Assembly (NCBI GenBank): GCA_936920195.1
Contig: CAKZHE010000265.1
Span: 59,547-123,546 of the forward strand
Direction: 5' to 3'
Origin: an uncultured cyanobacterium
Lineage (GTDB): Bacteria; Cyanobacteriota; Cyanobacteriia; Cyanobacteriales; FACHB-T130
DNA: 64,000 nt
Both the position numbers and the translations under genes were made by a program. Below, in pieces: positions 1 through 7,033 of this stretch. The number at the start of each line of letters is the position of its first letter. Position 1 is the first letter of the stretch. Below the pieces are notes generated by a model that did no database searches, was not told the DNA's origin, and saw nothing but the letters and a program-made list of their open reading frames with translations.

Positions 1-184
1 TCAGTAAGTGCATTATCAATACTTCTAATCTACTTTCTAATTCCCGTTTTTCAGCCCGTCCCATATCTGCAATTTCTTCAGCAATATGATGCCAATCAAT
101 TTGATGAAATTGTTTGGTTTTTAGCAGTTGTGATTGCTGTTGCGTCCAAGCATAAAAATCATTTTCGTAGGTAGATAAATTCAT
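1..184 (-). CDS. DUF29 family protein, N-terminal part
   Basis: The reverse strand gives an ATG at 184 and 61 open codons running off the window edge. The product begins MNLSTYENDFYAWTQQQ and continues with IDWHHIAEEIADMGRAEK and ELESRLEVLIMHLL. This is the pattern I recognise from the cyanobacterial DUF29 family: an N-terminal YExDFYAW stretch, then a HIAEEIxxMG helix and an ExxSRLxxLxxHLLK helix. DUF29 proteins are about 140-150 residues and often occur in many copies per cyanobacterial genome; their function is not known. Only the first 40 percent or so is visible, so an intact C-terminus cannot be confirmed. Confidence 0.75.
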   Translation of the reverse strand, partial: MNLSTYENDFYAWTQQQSQLLKTKQFHQIDWHHIAEEIADMGRAEKRELESRLEVLIMHLL

Positions 185-271
185 AATTGGAGAAGTCAAG
201 CTATATATGGGGGCGAATGCCATTCACCCCTACTAAACCTGAAAGCGTTGCCTAAATCCCGGCAAAGACTA

Positions 272-1591
272 TTACACTTCCTTCGGCTTTAACAAAATCT
301 CCCGTTCGCTAATTGCCATCGCATGAGCCGGAAACCCTTCATAGGTAGCTAAAGTGTGGGTAGTTTTCTTTAATCTATCAAACCCTTCTGGAGTCAAATA
401 ACCAATTCCCGAACGCTTGAGAAAATCAAACACTGATACGGCTGAATAGGAGCGCGCAAAACCCCCTGTAGGCAGAATCGCATTGACTCCCAAGCAATAA
501 TTGGCAGTGGGAATGGGCGTATAAGCACCCAGAAGAATTTCGCCAGCATTTTTAATTTTTCCTAAAATGCTAAAAGGTTCCTTGATTAAGATCTCCAAGT
601 GTTCCGGGGCATAATCATTTAGAAAATCAATTGATTCTTCTAAACTTTCCGTTAATAAAATGCCGCCGTAGGACGATAAACCTTTCTCGCAAAATTCCCT
701 GCGCCAATCTGGGAGCCGCTTCAAATAATCAGCAAGAAACTCAATTGCTTTTAGGGCAAAGGATTCGCTATGAGTTAATAACAACGCTGCGGATTCTGGC
801 CCATGTTCGGCTTCAATTAATAAATCCAAGGCTGCTAATTGAGGATCGGTAGTTTCATCGGTCAAAATAATTGATTCGCTAGGACCTGCGGGCAATCCTA
901 CATCAACCGTACCATATAATAACCGTTTGGCTGCCGAACCATAAACATTGCAAGGCCCGGTAATTTTATCCACCTTGGGAATTGTTTCTGTCCCCAGAGC
1001 CATCGATGCGATCGCCTGGATACCTCCTAGTTTATACACATCTTTCACCCCTGCCATCTCTGCAGCAACTAGGGAAGCAGGTTCGACATTGCCATCTTTA
1101 TCGGGAGGGGTACAAACAATCACTCTGGGAACCTTTGCCACCATTGTTGGTACTGCCAACATCAACATCACGGAAGGGAAAGCACCTTTTCCTCGTGGCA
1201 CATATAACCCGGCGCTGGCAATGGGAGTCACCTTTTCCCCGGCAAAAACTCCCGGCTGAATCTCCGCCAATTGGATTTCTTCCGGCATCTGGCGCTGGTG
1301 AACTTCCTTGATATTAGCAAAAGCTTGGGCGATCGCGGCCTTAATTTCTGGTTCAATGGCCTGGTGCGCTGCGGCAAACTCTGCCTCAGTCACCTTAAGA
1401 TTATTAATTTCTGCCCCAGCATAGTCAAACTTGCGGACATATTCCAGCACCCCCGCATCGCCATGCTGTTTAATCTTGTCAATTACCTCTTTCGCAATCG
1501 AGAGGGCATTTTCAATATCTAACTCAGCTCGTCTTTTTAACGCCGCCACTTCCTCCCGCGTCATGGTTGCCAGTCGGAGAATCCTCGTCAT
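272..1591 (-). CDS. hisD: Histidinol dehydrogenase
   Basis: Catalyses the last two steps of histidine synthesis, the NAD-dependent oxidation of L-histidinol to L-histidine, in the cytoplasm. The 439 residues match the usual length of about 430-440. Family motifs are in order: the glycine-rich LYVPRGKGAFPS near 129-140, ITGPCNVYG near 210-218, LPAGPSESIIL near 233-243, the AEHGPES zinc-site region at 261-267, YAPEHLE with the catalytic Glu330-His331 pair, and LPTGGFARSYSAVSVFDF near 373-390. The start is supported by a strong GAGGAGG ribosome site about six bases upstream. It lies alone on the minus strand, 88 bases from dndD, with no other his gene nearby, as is common in cyanobacteria where his genes are scattered. 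Confidence 0.96.
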   Translation of the reverse strand: MTRILRLATMTREEVAALKRRAELDIENALSIAKEVIDKIKQHGDAGVLEYVRKFDYAGAEINNLKVTEAEFAAAHQAIEPEIKAAIAQAFANIKEVHQRQMPEEIQLAEIQPGVFAGEKVTPIASAGLYVPRGKGAFPSVMLMLAVPTMVAKVPRVIVCTPPDKDGNVEPASLVAAEMAGVKDVYKLGGIQAIASMALGTETIPKVDKITGPCNVYGSAAKRLLYGTVDVGLPAGPSESIILTDETTDPQLAALDLLIEAEHGPESAALLLTHSESFALKAIEFLADYLKRLPDWRREFCEKGLSSYGGILLTESLEESIDFLNDYAPEHLEILIKEPFSILGKIKNAGEILLGAYTPIPTANYCLGVNAILPTGGFARSYSAVSVFDFLKRSGIGYLTPEGFDRLKKTTHTLATYEGFPAHAMAISEREILLKPKEV

Positions 1592-1678
1592 ATCTTCCTC
1601 CTCGAATAAATCTTCAGGAACTCAGATTTTCCCCTAGTATCGCCAAATTAGCAACAGCCGCAGAAACTCAGCCTCAAC

Positions 1679-3679
1679 CTAATTATCCCAAAAATAGCCT
1701 TTTTCCACCGTTGTATAGCGATCGCCTGGATGATATTTTAGCAGATAGGAACGGGCGATCGCCTCCAATTCTCCTAATCGCTCAAATTCCATTTGCCCAA
1801 TTTCTGTATCTGTAGAGAGTAAAATCACTTGATGACTAGCATAGGGAAAATAGCGCTCGACTAAATTTTGGCGATGGGAAGAATCTAACCTCCCCAAAGG
1901 GGTATCAATTACCACAGGTAATTTTCGCCCTGAAACTCGCGCCAAACCCCATAAAAAAGCAATAGCTAATAATTGCTTTTCCCCCGCTGATAGTCGATGT
2001 TTAGGTAAAATTTTCCCATCCGGATCGTATAGAGAAATCCTAAAAGTTTCGGTATCAATTGCCAGACGATGAACTAAATCCGACTTGTGCAACAAATAGC
2101 GAAAACATTCTGTCACCTCCAACTCTAATTTATTCAACTTCTTCAAAGTCAACTTTTCTCGAAATAACTTTAAAGTGACTTGCACCTTGGCAATGGAAGT
2201 AATAATATGCTGATTGCTTTTCAATTTTAAGTTTTCTGCGGCATACTCTGCCAAATCCTTTTTAGTTTTTGCGATCGCTTTTTGCAATTCATCGCAGCGG
2301 CGTTGGGCAATTTCACAGTCAGCTTTAGTTTTAAAAAACTCTTTTTGGGCAACTTTAACCAAATTTTCTAATTCTTGATAATCTTCCGGTGCGGCTGCCG
2401 TGGCGATTTGCCGTTCTAGCGCATCAATATCAACTTCTAACTTTTCCAGTTCCGCTAACTTTCCCGTTGCCTTGGTGACATCTCCAGGAATAACTAACTT
2501 CAACAACTCGTCTAATTGAGTTAATTGTTCTGCTTCTGCCAATAACCAAGAACTTTCATTAGTCGCAATTTCCTTTTCTAAGTCTTGGTTTTCAGCTTGC
2601 AAAAAACCTTGGATTTTGGCAACTTTCTCAACCGAAAATGCTTGTTCAGTAATATAATTAATTAAACGGCGATCGCGCTCTTGCAAAACCCGCCAAGCTG
2701 CCTTAGCTTCCTGATGTCTCTGCTCCTTAATTCCTTGTCCTTGCGCTTGTACCAGTAATGGGGAAATTAACGCCAAGGGTAAACTTTCCGCTGCCAACTC
2801 CTTCAGATCTTTTTGGACAATTTCGGCTCGTTCCTGCAACTCCCGTTGTTGAGTTTCTAAAAGAGTGCGATCGCGAGCAACTTTCCCCCCTTCGGCTACA
2901 AATTGATTTAAAGCCTGTTGATACTTTGCTTCTGCCAAAATTACCTGTTCATTCAAACCTGTCAATTCGTCATTTGCCGCTACCAAATCAGCTTCTTGCT
3001 GGTTCAACTTTTGTTCGATTTCTGCCAAAGTCAGCAACTCTTTAGCACTAGCTGTTTCCTTCCGTTTCCGATTTGCCAAAATTTCTAAATCCTGCCCCAG
3101 ACGTTCTGATAATTCCAACCCTAATAGGGATTGAATAGCTTGGACAACCACCGGAGGAGGAACTTCTTGTTCTGCCAATTCTTTAACCTGTTCCCCATCA
3201 AACAGAAACAAATTAGAAATGCCTATCGGCAGCAAGTTTTCAATATATTGATCCCACGTATTTGTCAATGCTTCATCCTTCCATCCATCAGCATCGCCAT
3301 ATTCTAATATTCCCAAAGTATCCTTGCCCTCTTTAGGATTAGCTTCCCAATATCTGACAATTTTGAACTTTTTTAAATCCCCATCTTCAATAATCTCAAA
3401 ACTTAATTCAATCCGAGTTTGTGCCACGGGAGAAGCACTACGATTAACTGACTGAGCCAGAAAATCACTATAGCTCAAATTGCCCCGCGTAGAACACTGA
3501 GCGCGAGCGCCGTACAAAGCCAGCCGAATCGCATCAATTAAAGTAGTTTTTCCACCGCCATTCATCCCCCCAAAAAGGATAATTGGGCAGATATTACCAT
3601 CAATTTCAGGATCGAGATTAATTACTTGCCGACCGACATAGGGACCAAAGTTTTCAATAATGAGTTCGCGGAAAATCAT
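1679..3679 (-). CDS. dndD: DndD-like SMC/Rad50-type ATPase, orphan
   Basis: A 666-residue coiled-coil ATPase of the DndD type. It has Walker A GGMNGGGKTT at 37-46, a long Glu/Lys/Leu-rich coiled-coil region (about 200-500), the ABC signature LSAGEKQ at 563-569 and Walker B VVIDTPLGRLD at 589-599. The opening FRELIIENFGPYVGRQ and the LALYGARAQCSTRGN segment are typical of DndD, the ATPase of the DNA phosphorothioation system (DndABCDE). None of DndB, DndC or DndE lies beside it: hisD is downstream and argG upstream on the same strand. It may act with dnd genes elsewhere, or be a stand-alone Rad50-like repair or defence ATPase. The GAxxxS zinc hook of true Rad50 is not seen. No clear ribosome site precedes the ATG. 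Confidence 0.85.
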   Translation of the reverse strand: MIFRELIIENFGPYVGRQVINLDPEIDGNICPIILFGGMNGGGKTTLIDAIRLALYGARAQCSTRGNLSYSDFLAQSVNRSASPVAQTRIELSFEIIEDGDLKKFKIVRYWEANPKEGKDTLGILEYGDADGWKDEALTNTWDQYIENLLPIGISNLFLFDGEQVKELAEQEVPPPVVVQAIQSLLGLELSERLGQDLEILANRKRKETASAKELLTLAEIEQKLNQQEADLVAANDELTGLNEQVILAEAKYQQALNQFVAEGGKVARDRTLLETQQRELQERAEIVQKDLKELAAESLPLALISPLLVQAQGQGIKEQRHQEAKAAWRVLQERDRRLINYITEQAFSVEKVAKIQGFLQAENQDLEKEIATNESSWLLAEAEQLTQLDELLKLVIPGDVTKATGKLAELEKLEVDIDALERQIATAAAPEDYQELENLVKVAQKEFFKTKADCEIAQRRCDELQKAIAKTKKDLAEYAAENLKLKSNQHIITSIAKVQVTLKLFREKLTLKKLNKLELEVTECFRYLLHKSDLVHRLAIDTETFRISLYDPDGKILPKHRLSAGEKQLLAIAFLWGLARVSGRKLPVVIDTPLGRLDSSHRQNLVERYFPYASHQVILLSTDTEIGQMEFERLGELEAIARSYLLKYHPGDRYTTVEKGYFWDN

Positions 3680-3755
3680 GCGGGTAACGTATGGTTTTAT
3701 GATGGGATTGAGTGGGTTTCATTTAAAAATAGTTGAACATTGAGTTTATTCCTAC

Positions 3756-3844
3756 AGGACTTACGCAGACCATCTACATATAGTGTTTTGTAGGGGCAAT
3801 CCCCCCGTGGTTGCCCCTATTCCTAGGATAGTTGCGTAAGTCCT
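3756..3844. repeat. MITE-like inverted-repeat element, family A, copy 1
   Basis: An 89-base element bounded by perfect 12-base terminal inverted repeats AGGACTTACGCA (3756-3767) and TGCGTAAGTCCT (3833-3844). Inside is a smaller palindrome built on GGGGCAATCCCCCC and GGTTGCCCC. There is no coding potential. Related copies lie at 5274-5366, 18834-18921 and, with a different interior, 30228-30400. It sits between argG and dndD, so it would be transcribed if argG read through. Confidence 0.85.
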
Positions 3845-3873
3845 ATTCTAGATGGGGAAACTACGAAGGAGAA

Positions 3874-3923
3874 TAAAAAAGGCGATCGCTCTCTACTTTA
3901 ATCTTAAAATCAAGAGCGATCGC
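3874..3923 (-). terminator. Rho-independent terminator of argG
   Basis: On the minus strand just after the argG stop there is a perfect 11-base stem (AGAGCGATCGC at 3913-3923 pairing with GCGATCGCTCT at 3882-3892) with a loop of about 20 bases, followed by a run of six T (complement of 3875-3880). The stem is made from two HIP1 octamers. Position, stem and T-run fit an intrinsic terminator separating argG from dndD. Confidence 0.7.
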
Positions 3924-3941
3924 TTCTTGCCTACCTAATTA

Positions 3942-5141
3942 TCAACGATTTTTGTCTGACCACAGACGAGTAGGCAAACCCCAAACATAGATAAAGCCTT
4001 CAGCAGCTTTGTGATCGAAAGTGTCTTCGGCTCCATAGGTAGCCAAATCGTGACTGTAGATGGAATTTTCTGATTTCCGTCCGACAATATTGGCATTACC
4101 TTTAAACAATTTCAGCCGTACCGTTCCCGATACCTGCTTTTGGGTTTCCTGAATAAAGCCATCTAAAGCAGCTTTCAAAGGACTGTACCACAAACCGTTA
4201 TAAATTAACTGGCTGTAGGTTTCTTCCAAACCCCGTTTGTATTGGGTAACATCTCTTGTCAGCGTTAAACTTTCCAAATCCCGGTGAGCGTGAATTAAAA
4301 CTAACAAAGCTGGGGTTTCGTAGATTTCCCGTGACTTAATGCCCACCAAGCGATTTTCAATCATATCAATCCGTCCGATGCCGTGTCTGCCGACAATTTG
4401 ATTTAGTTGTAAAATCAACTGCACCGGATCGATAGCATTGCCATTCAAGGCTACGGGAATGCCACCCTCAAAGGTAATTTCCACATATTCTGGCTCATTG
4501 GGAGCATCCACCAAAGATTTAGTCATTTGGAAAACATCTTCCGGTGGCTCCACCCAAGGATCTTCCAAGGGACCAGCTTCAATTGCCATCCCCAACAAGT
4601 TGCGATCTAAACTGTAGGGAGAGGACTTTTTGACGGGAAAAGAGAGTCCATGCCGTTCTCCATAGGCAATGGTTTCTTCCCGACTCATTTTCCATTCCCG
4701 CGCCGGAGCCAAAATTTTGATTTTGGGATTCAGCGCCCCAATGGAAACATCAAAGCGTACCTGATCGTTTCCTTTCCCAGTACAACCATGCGCGATCGCA
4801 TCTGCCCCATATTTTTCTGCCGCCTCCACCAGCAACTTAGCAATCAAGGGGCGAGCCAAGGCAGTGGAAAGGGGATAGCGATTTTCATACAAAGCATTGG
4901 CTTGAATTGCCGGAAAAGCATACTCGCGCACAAAGCTCTCTTTGGCATCCACCACCAGGGATTCCAGCGCCCCAGACTTGAGCGCTTTGGCTCTAATTGG
5001 CTCTAATTCATCTCCCTGCCCCAAATCCGCCGCCAGAGTAATTACATCTTGTACGCCCCATTCTTGCTTGAGGTAGGTAATACAGACGGTGGTATCAACT
5101 CCCCCGGAATATGCCAGTACAACTTTGGTAGCACGACCCAT
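3942..5141 (-). CDS. argG: Argininosuccinate synthase
   Basis: Joins citrulline and aspartate with ATP to make argininosuccinate, the penultimate step of arginine synthesis (cytoplasm). The 399 residues match the 400 typical of the short bacterial type. The N-terminal PP-loop SGGVDT is at 12-17, followed by the family motifs [34 protein letters not shown] and [10 protein letters not shown]. The C-terminal [22 protein letters not shown] is also characteristic. Transcription appears to end at the terminator at 3874-3923. Its promoter must lie in the roughly 360-base region shared with the divergent binding-protein gene, which holds a MITE-like repeat. Confidence 0.97.
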   Translation of the reverse strand: MGRATKVVLAYSGGVDTTVCITYLKQEWGVQDVITLAADLGQGDELEPIRAKALKSGALESLVVDAKESFVREYAFPAIQANALYENRYPLSTALARPLIAKLLVEAAEKYGADAIAHGCTGKGNDQVRFDVSIGALNPKIKILAPAREWKMSREETIAYGERHGLSFPVKKSSPYSLDRNLLGMAIEAGPLEDPWVEPPEDVFQMTKSLVDAPNEPEYVEITFEGGIPVALNGNAIDPVQLILQLNQIVGRHGIGRIDMIENRLVGIKSREIYETPALLVLIHAHRDLESLTLTRDVTQYKRGLEETYSQLIYNGLWYSPLKAALDGFIQETQKQVSGTVRLKLFKGNANIVGRKSENSIYSHDLATYGAEDTFDHKAAEGFIYVWGLPTRLWSDKNR

Positions 5142-5273
5142 TGGTATTTCATCCCAGACAACAACGAGTCATTATTATCTACCGGATTGATAACCACTCT
5201 TGTCCATAACAGGATAGATTCAGATTTGCAAGTCAGCAATGCTTAACTTTTGAGCCGGAAGTGCGAACTCTAT

Positions 5274-5366
5274 CAGAACTTTACGCAGAGCCTCTATAAT
5301 ATAGCGTTTTGCAGGGGCAATCCCCCCGCGATCGCCCCCTATTTCTAGAATAGTTGCGTAAGTCCT
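5274..5366. repeat. MITE-like element, family A, copy 2, with an adjoining half copy
   Basis: The right terminal repeat TGCGTAAGTCCT is perfect at 5355-5366; the left end (AGAACTTTACGCA, 5277-5289) is degenerate. The interior again has the GGGGCAATCCCCCC palindrome, here changed to contain CGATCG. A second left-end-like sequence, ACAGGATTTACGCA, starts at about 5376, and a GGTTCCTAGGCTCTGCCTAGG palindrome-like repeat follows at 5428-5450. Together these fill most of the 359-base gap between argG and the binding-protein gene. Confidence 0.75.
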
Positions 5367-5500
5367 GTCTATTTAACAGGATTTACGCAAATCTTCAATC
5401 CATGCGCTATATGGGGCGAATACCACTGGTTCCTAGGCTCTGCCTAGGAGCCAGTTTAAAAGCTAGCTATAATTGCCAACTATTGAGGAGTGAAATATCG

Positions 5501-6787
5501 ATGAACAACCAAAATTCAGCTATTAAGATTAAATCCCGACGCGCCCTCGCTCTGGCAATGGCAACCCTAGCCACAGGTCTTTTTGCCTCCGCTTGCGGTA
5601 ATGCTCCCAAAACCACTACCAGCGGCAAAGGATTAAAAATCGGTTCCCTGCTGCCCGTTACCGGAGATCTTTCTTCCCTAGGTCAACAAATGCCGGAAGC
5701 GGCTCGCCTGCTCATCGATACTGTCAATAAGTGCGGTGGAGTCAACGGCGAGCCTGTCACCTTTATTCCCGAAGATGACCAAACTGACCCCACGGCAGGA
5801 ACTACGGCAATGACCAAGTTAGCCGAAGTAGATAAAGTAGCCGGAGTTGTTGGTTCCTTTGCCAGTAGCGTTTCTACTGCTGCCATTGATGTTGCTGTTC
5901 GCAATAAAGTTGTGCTGATTTCTCCCGGCAGCACCAGCCCCGTCTTCACCAAAAATGCCCCAAAATACCAAGGCTTTTGGGCGCGGACAGCCCCACCAGA
6001 CACCTACCAAGCCCAAGCTCTCGCCAAACTAGCTTACGATAAAGGGGCGAAACGCGCCTCTACCATCGTGATTAACAACGATTATGGGGTGGGCTTTGAA
6101 AAAGAGTTTGTCCAAGCCTTTAAGAAGCTGGGAGGAACCATTGTGAACGAAAGTAAGCCTACCCGCTATGACCCCAAGGCGACTACTTTTGAAAGTGAAG
6201 CCGCCGCAGTTTTCAAAGATAAGCCCCAAGCGGTTGCGGCTATCCTTTATGCCGAAACGGGCAGTTTGTTCCTAAAATCTGCCTACGAGCAAGGATTAAG
6301 TCAAGGCTCGCAAATCTTGCTCACGGATGGAGTTTATTCTCCTAGTCTGGGGGAACAAGTTGGCAAAACCAGCGATGGGAAATACATTTTGGCAGGAGCT
6401 ATTGGCACAGTGCCGGGGGCAAATGGTCCAGCGCTGGAAAAGTTTTCTAAATTGTGGACAGAAAAGACTGGCAAGCCGATAACTGCCTATTTACCCCATA
6501 CTTGGGATGCCACTGCTTTGCTGGTATTGGCAGCAGAGGCAGCAAAATCTAATACTGGGGAAGGCATTAAAAGCAAGTTGCGGGAAGTTGCCAATGGACC
6601 AGGAAAAGAAGTTTCCGATGTTTGCGAAGGCTTGGCACTAATTCGCAAAGGCGAGAAAATCAATTATCAAGGAGCGAGCAGCAACGTAGATATTGATGAA
6701 AATGGTGATGTGGTTGGAAGCTACGATGTTTGGGCAGTGCAGCCCGATGGTAAAGTTACCATGACAGGAAAAGTTAGCCCTAAATAG
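5501..6787 (+). CDS. Branched-chain amino-acid-type ABC substrate-binding lipoprotein
   Basis: A 428-residue periplasmic binding protein of the LivJ/Peripla_BP_6 type. A basic N-terminus, a hydrophobic stretch and the lipobox FASAC give a predicted lipidated Cys32. The mature part starts GLKIGSLLPVTGDLSSLGQQM, the hallmark opening of this fold, and continues with AGVVGSFASSVSTAA and VLISPGSTSPVF. The ATG at 5501 is chosen because a GAGGAG-type ribosome site precedes it and the signal peptide begins there; in-frame sequence upstream runs through repeat DNA. No permease or ATPase gene is adjacent, so it probably serves a transporter encoded elsewhere (cyanobacterial neutral amino-acid or urea-type systems use such proteins). 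The ligand cannot be assigned from sequence alone. Confidence 0.9.
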   Translation: MNNQNSAIKIKSRRALALAMATLATGLFASACGNAPKTTTSGKGLKIGSLLPVTGDLSSLGQQMPEAARLLIDTVNKCGGVNGEPVTFIPEDDQTDPTAGTTAMTKLAEVDKVAGVVGSFASSVSTAAIDVAVRNKVVLISPGSTSPVFTKNAPKYQGFWARTAPPDTYQAQALAKLAYDKGAKRASTIVINNDYGVGFEKEFVQAFKKLGGTIVNESKPTRYDPKATTFESEAAAVFKDKPQAVAAILYAETGSLFLKSAYEQGLSQGSQILLTDGVYSPSLGEQVGKTSDGKYILAGAIGTVPGANGPALEKFSKLWTEKTGKPITAYLPHTWDATALLVLAAEAAKSNTGEGIKSKLREVANGPGKEVSDVCEGLALIRKGEKINYQGASSNVDIDENGDVVGSYDVWAVQPDGKVTMTGKVSPK

Positions 6788-6885
6788 AGTTTTCGGCGCT
6801 GCGTCAAAAGTTGATTCGGGAGCGCCCCCTAAATCCCCCAATTCTGGGGGACTTTGAACCTTTAGTATTATCTTCCCCCAAAGTT

Positions 6886-6986
6886 CAATACGGTTCAGTT
6901 AAGTAGGTGGTCATAAATCAAAGAACGCAAAGGTTCGTAGTTGGGCTTTAGCCCTCTCCGGATTGGGGCTAAAGCCCAACTACAAA
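6886..6986. repeat. Family B MITE-like element, right end missing
   Basis: Begins with the terminal repeat CAATACGGTTCAGTTAA (6886-6902), runs through a GTGGTCATAAAT segment and then a hairpin whose arms are GTAGTTGGGCTTTAGCCC and GGGCTAAAGCCCAACTAC. The opposite terminal repeat is absent. Intact copies are at 9921-10046 and 51121-51242. It lies 48 bases before the TPR-CHAT start codon and so in its promoter or leader region. Confidence 0.75.
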
Positions 6987-7033
6987 CTAAAAAGATATAA
7001 TCTGGAAAATATATCTCCTAGGGGCGCAGGGCA

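Noticed and set aside
1679..3679. A complete Dnd phosphorothioation cluster
   Set aside because: Only the dndD-like ATPase is present; hisD and argG flank it and no dndB, dndC or dndE is in the window.
5354..5500. Upstream extension of the binding-protein ORF
   Set aside because: The extra 49 codons run through MITE and palindromic repeat DNA, and the signal peptide with a good ribosome site starts at 5501.
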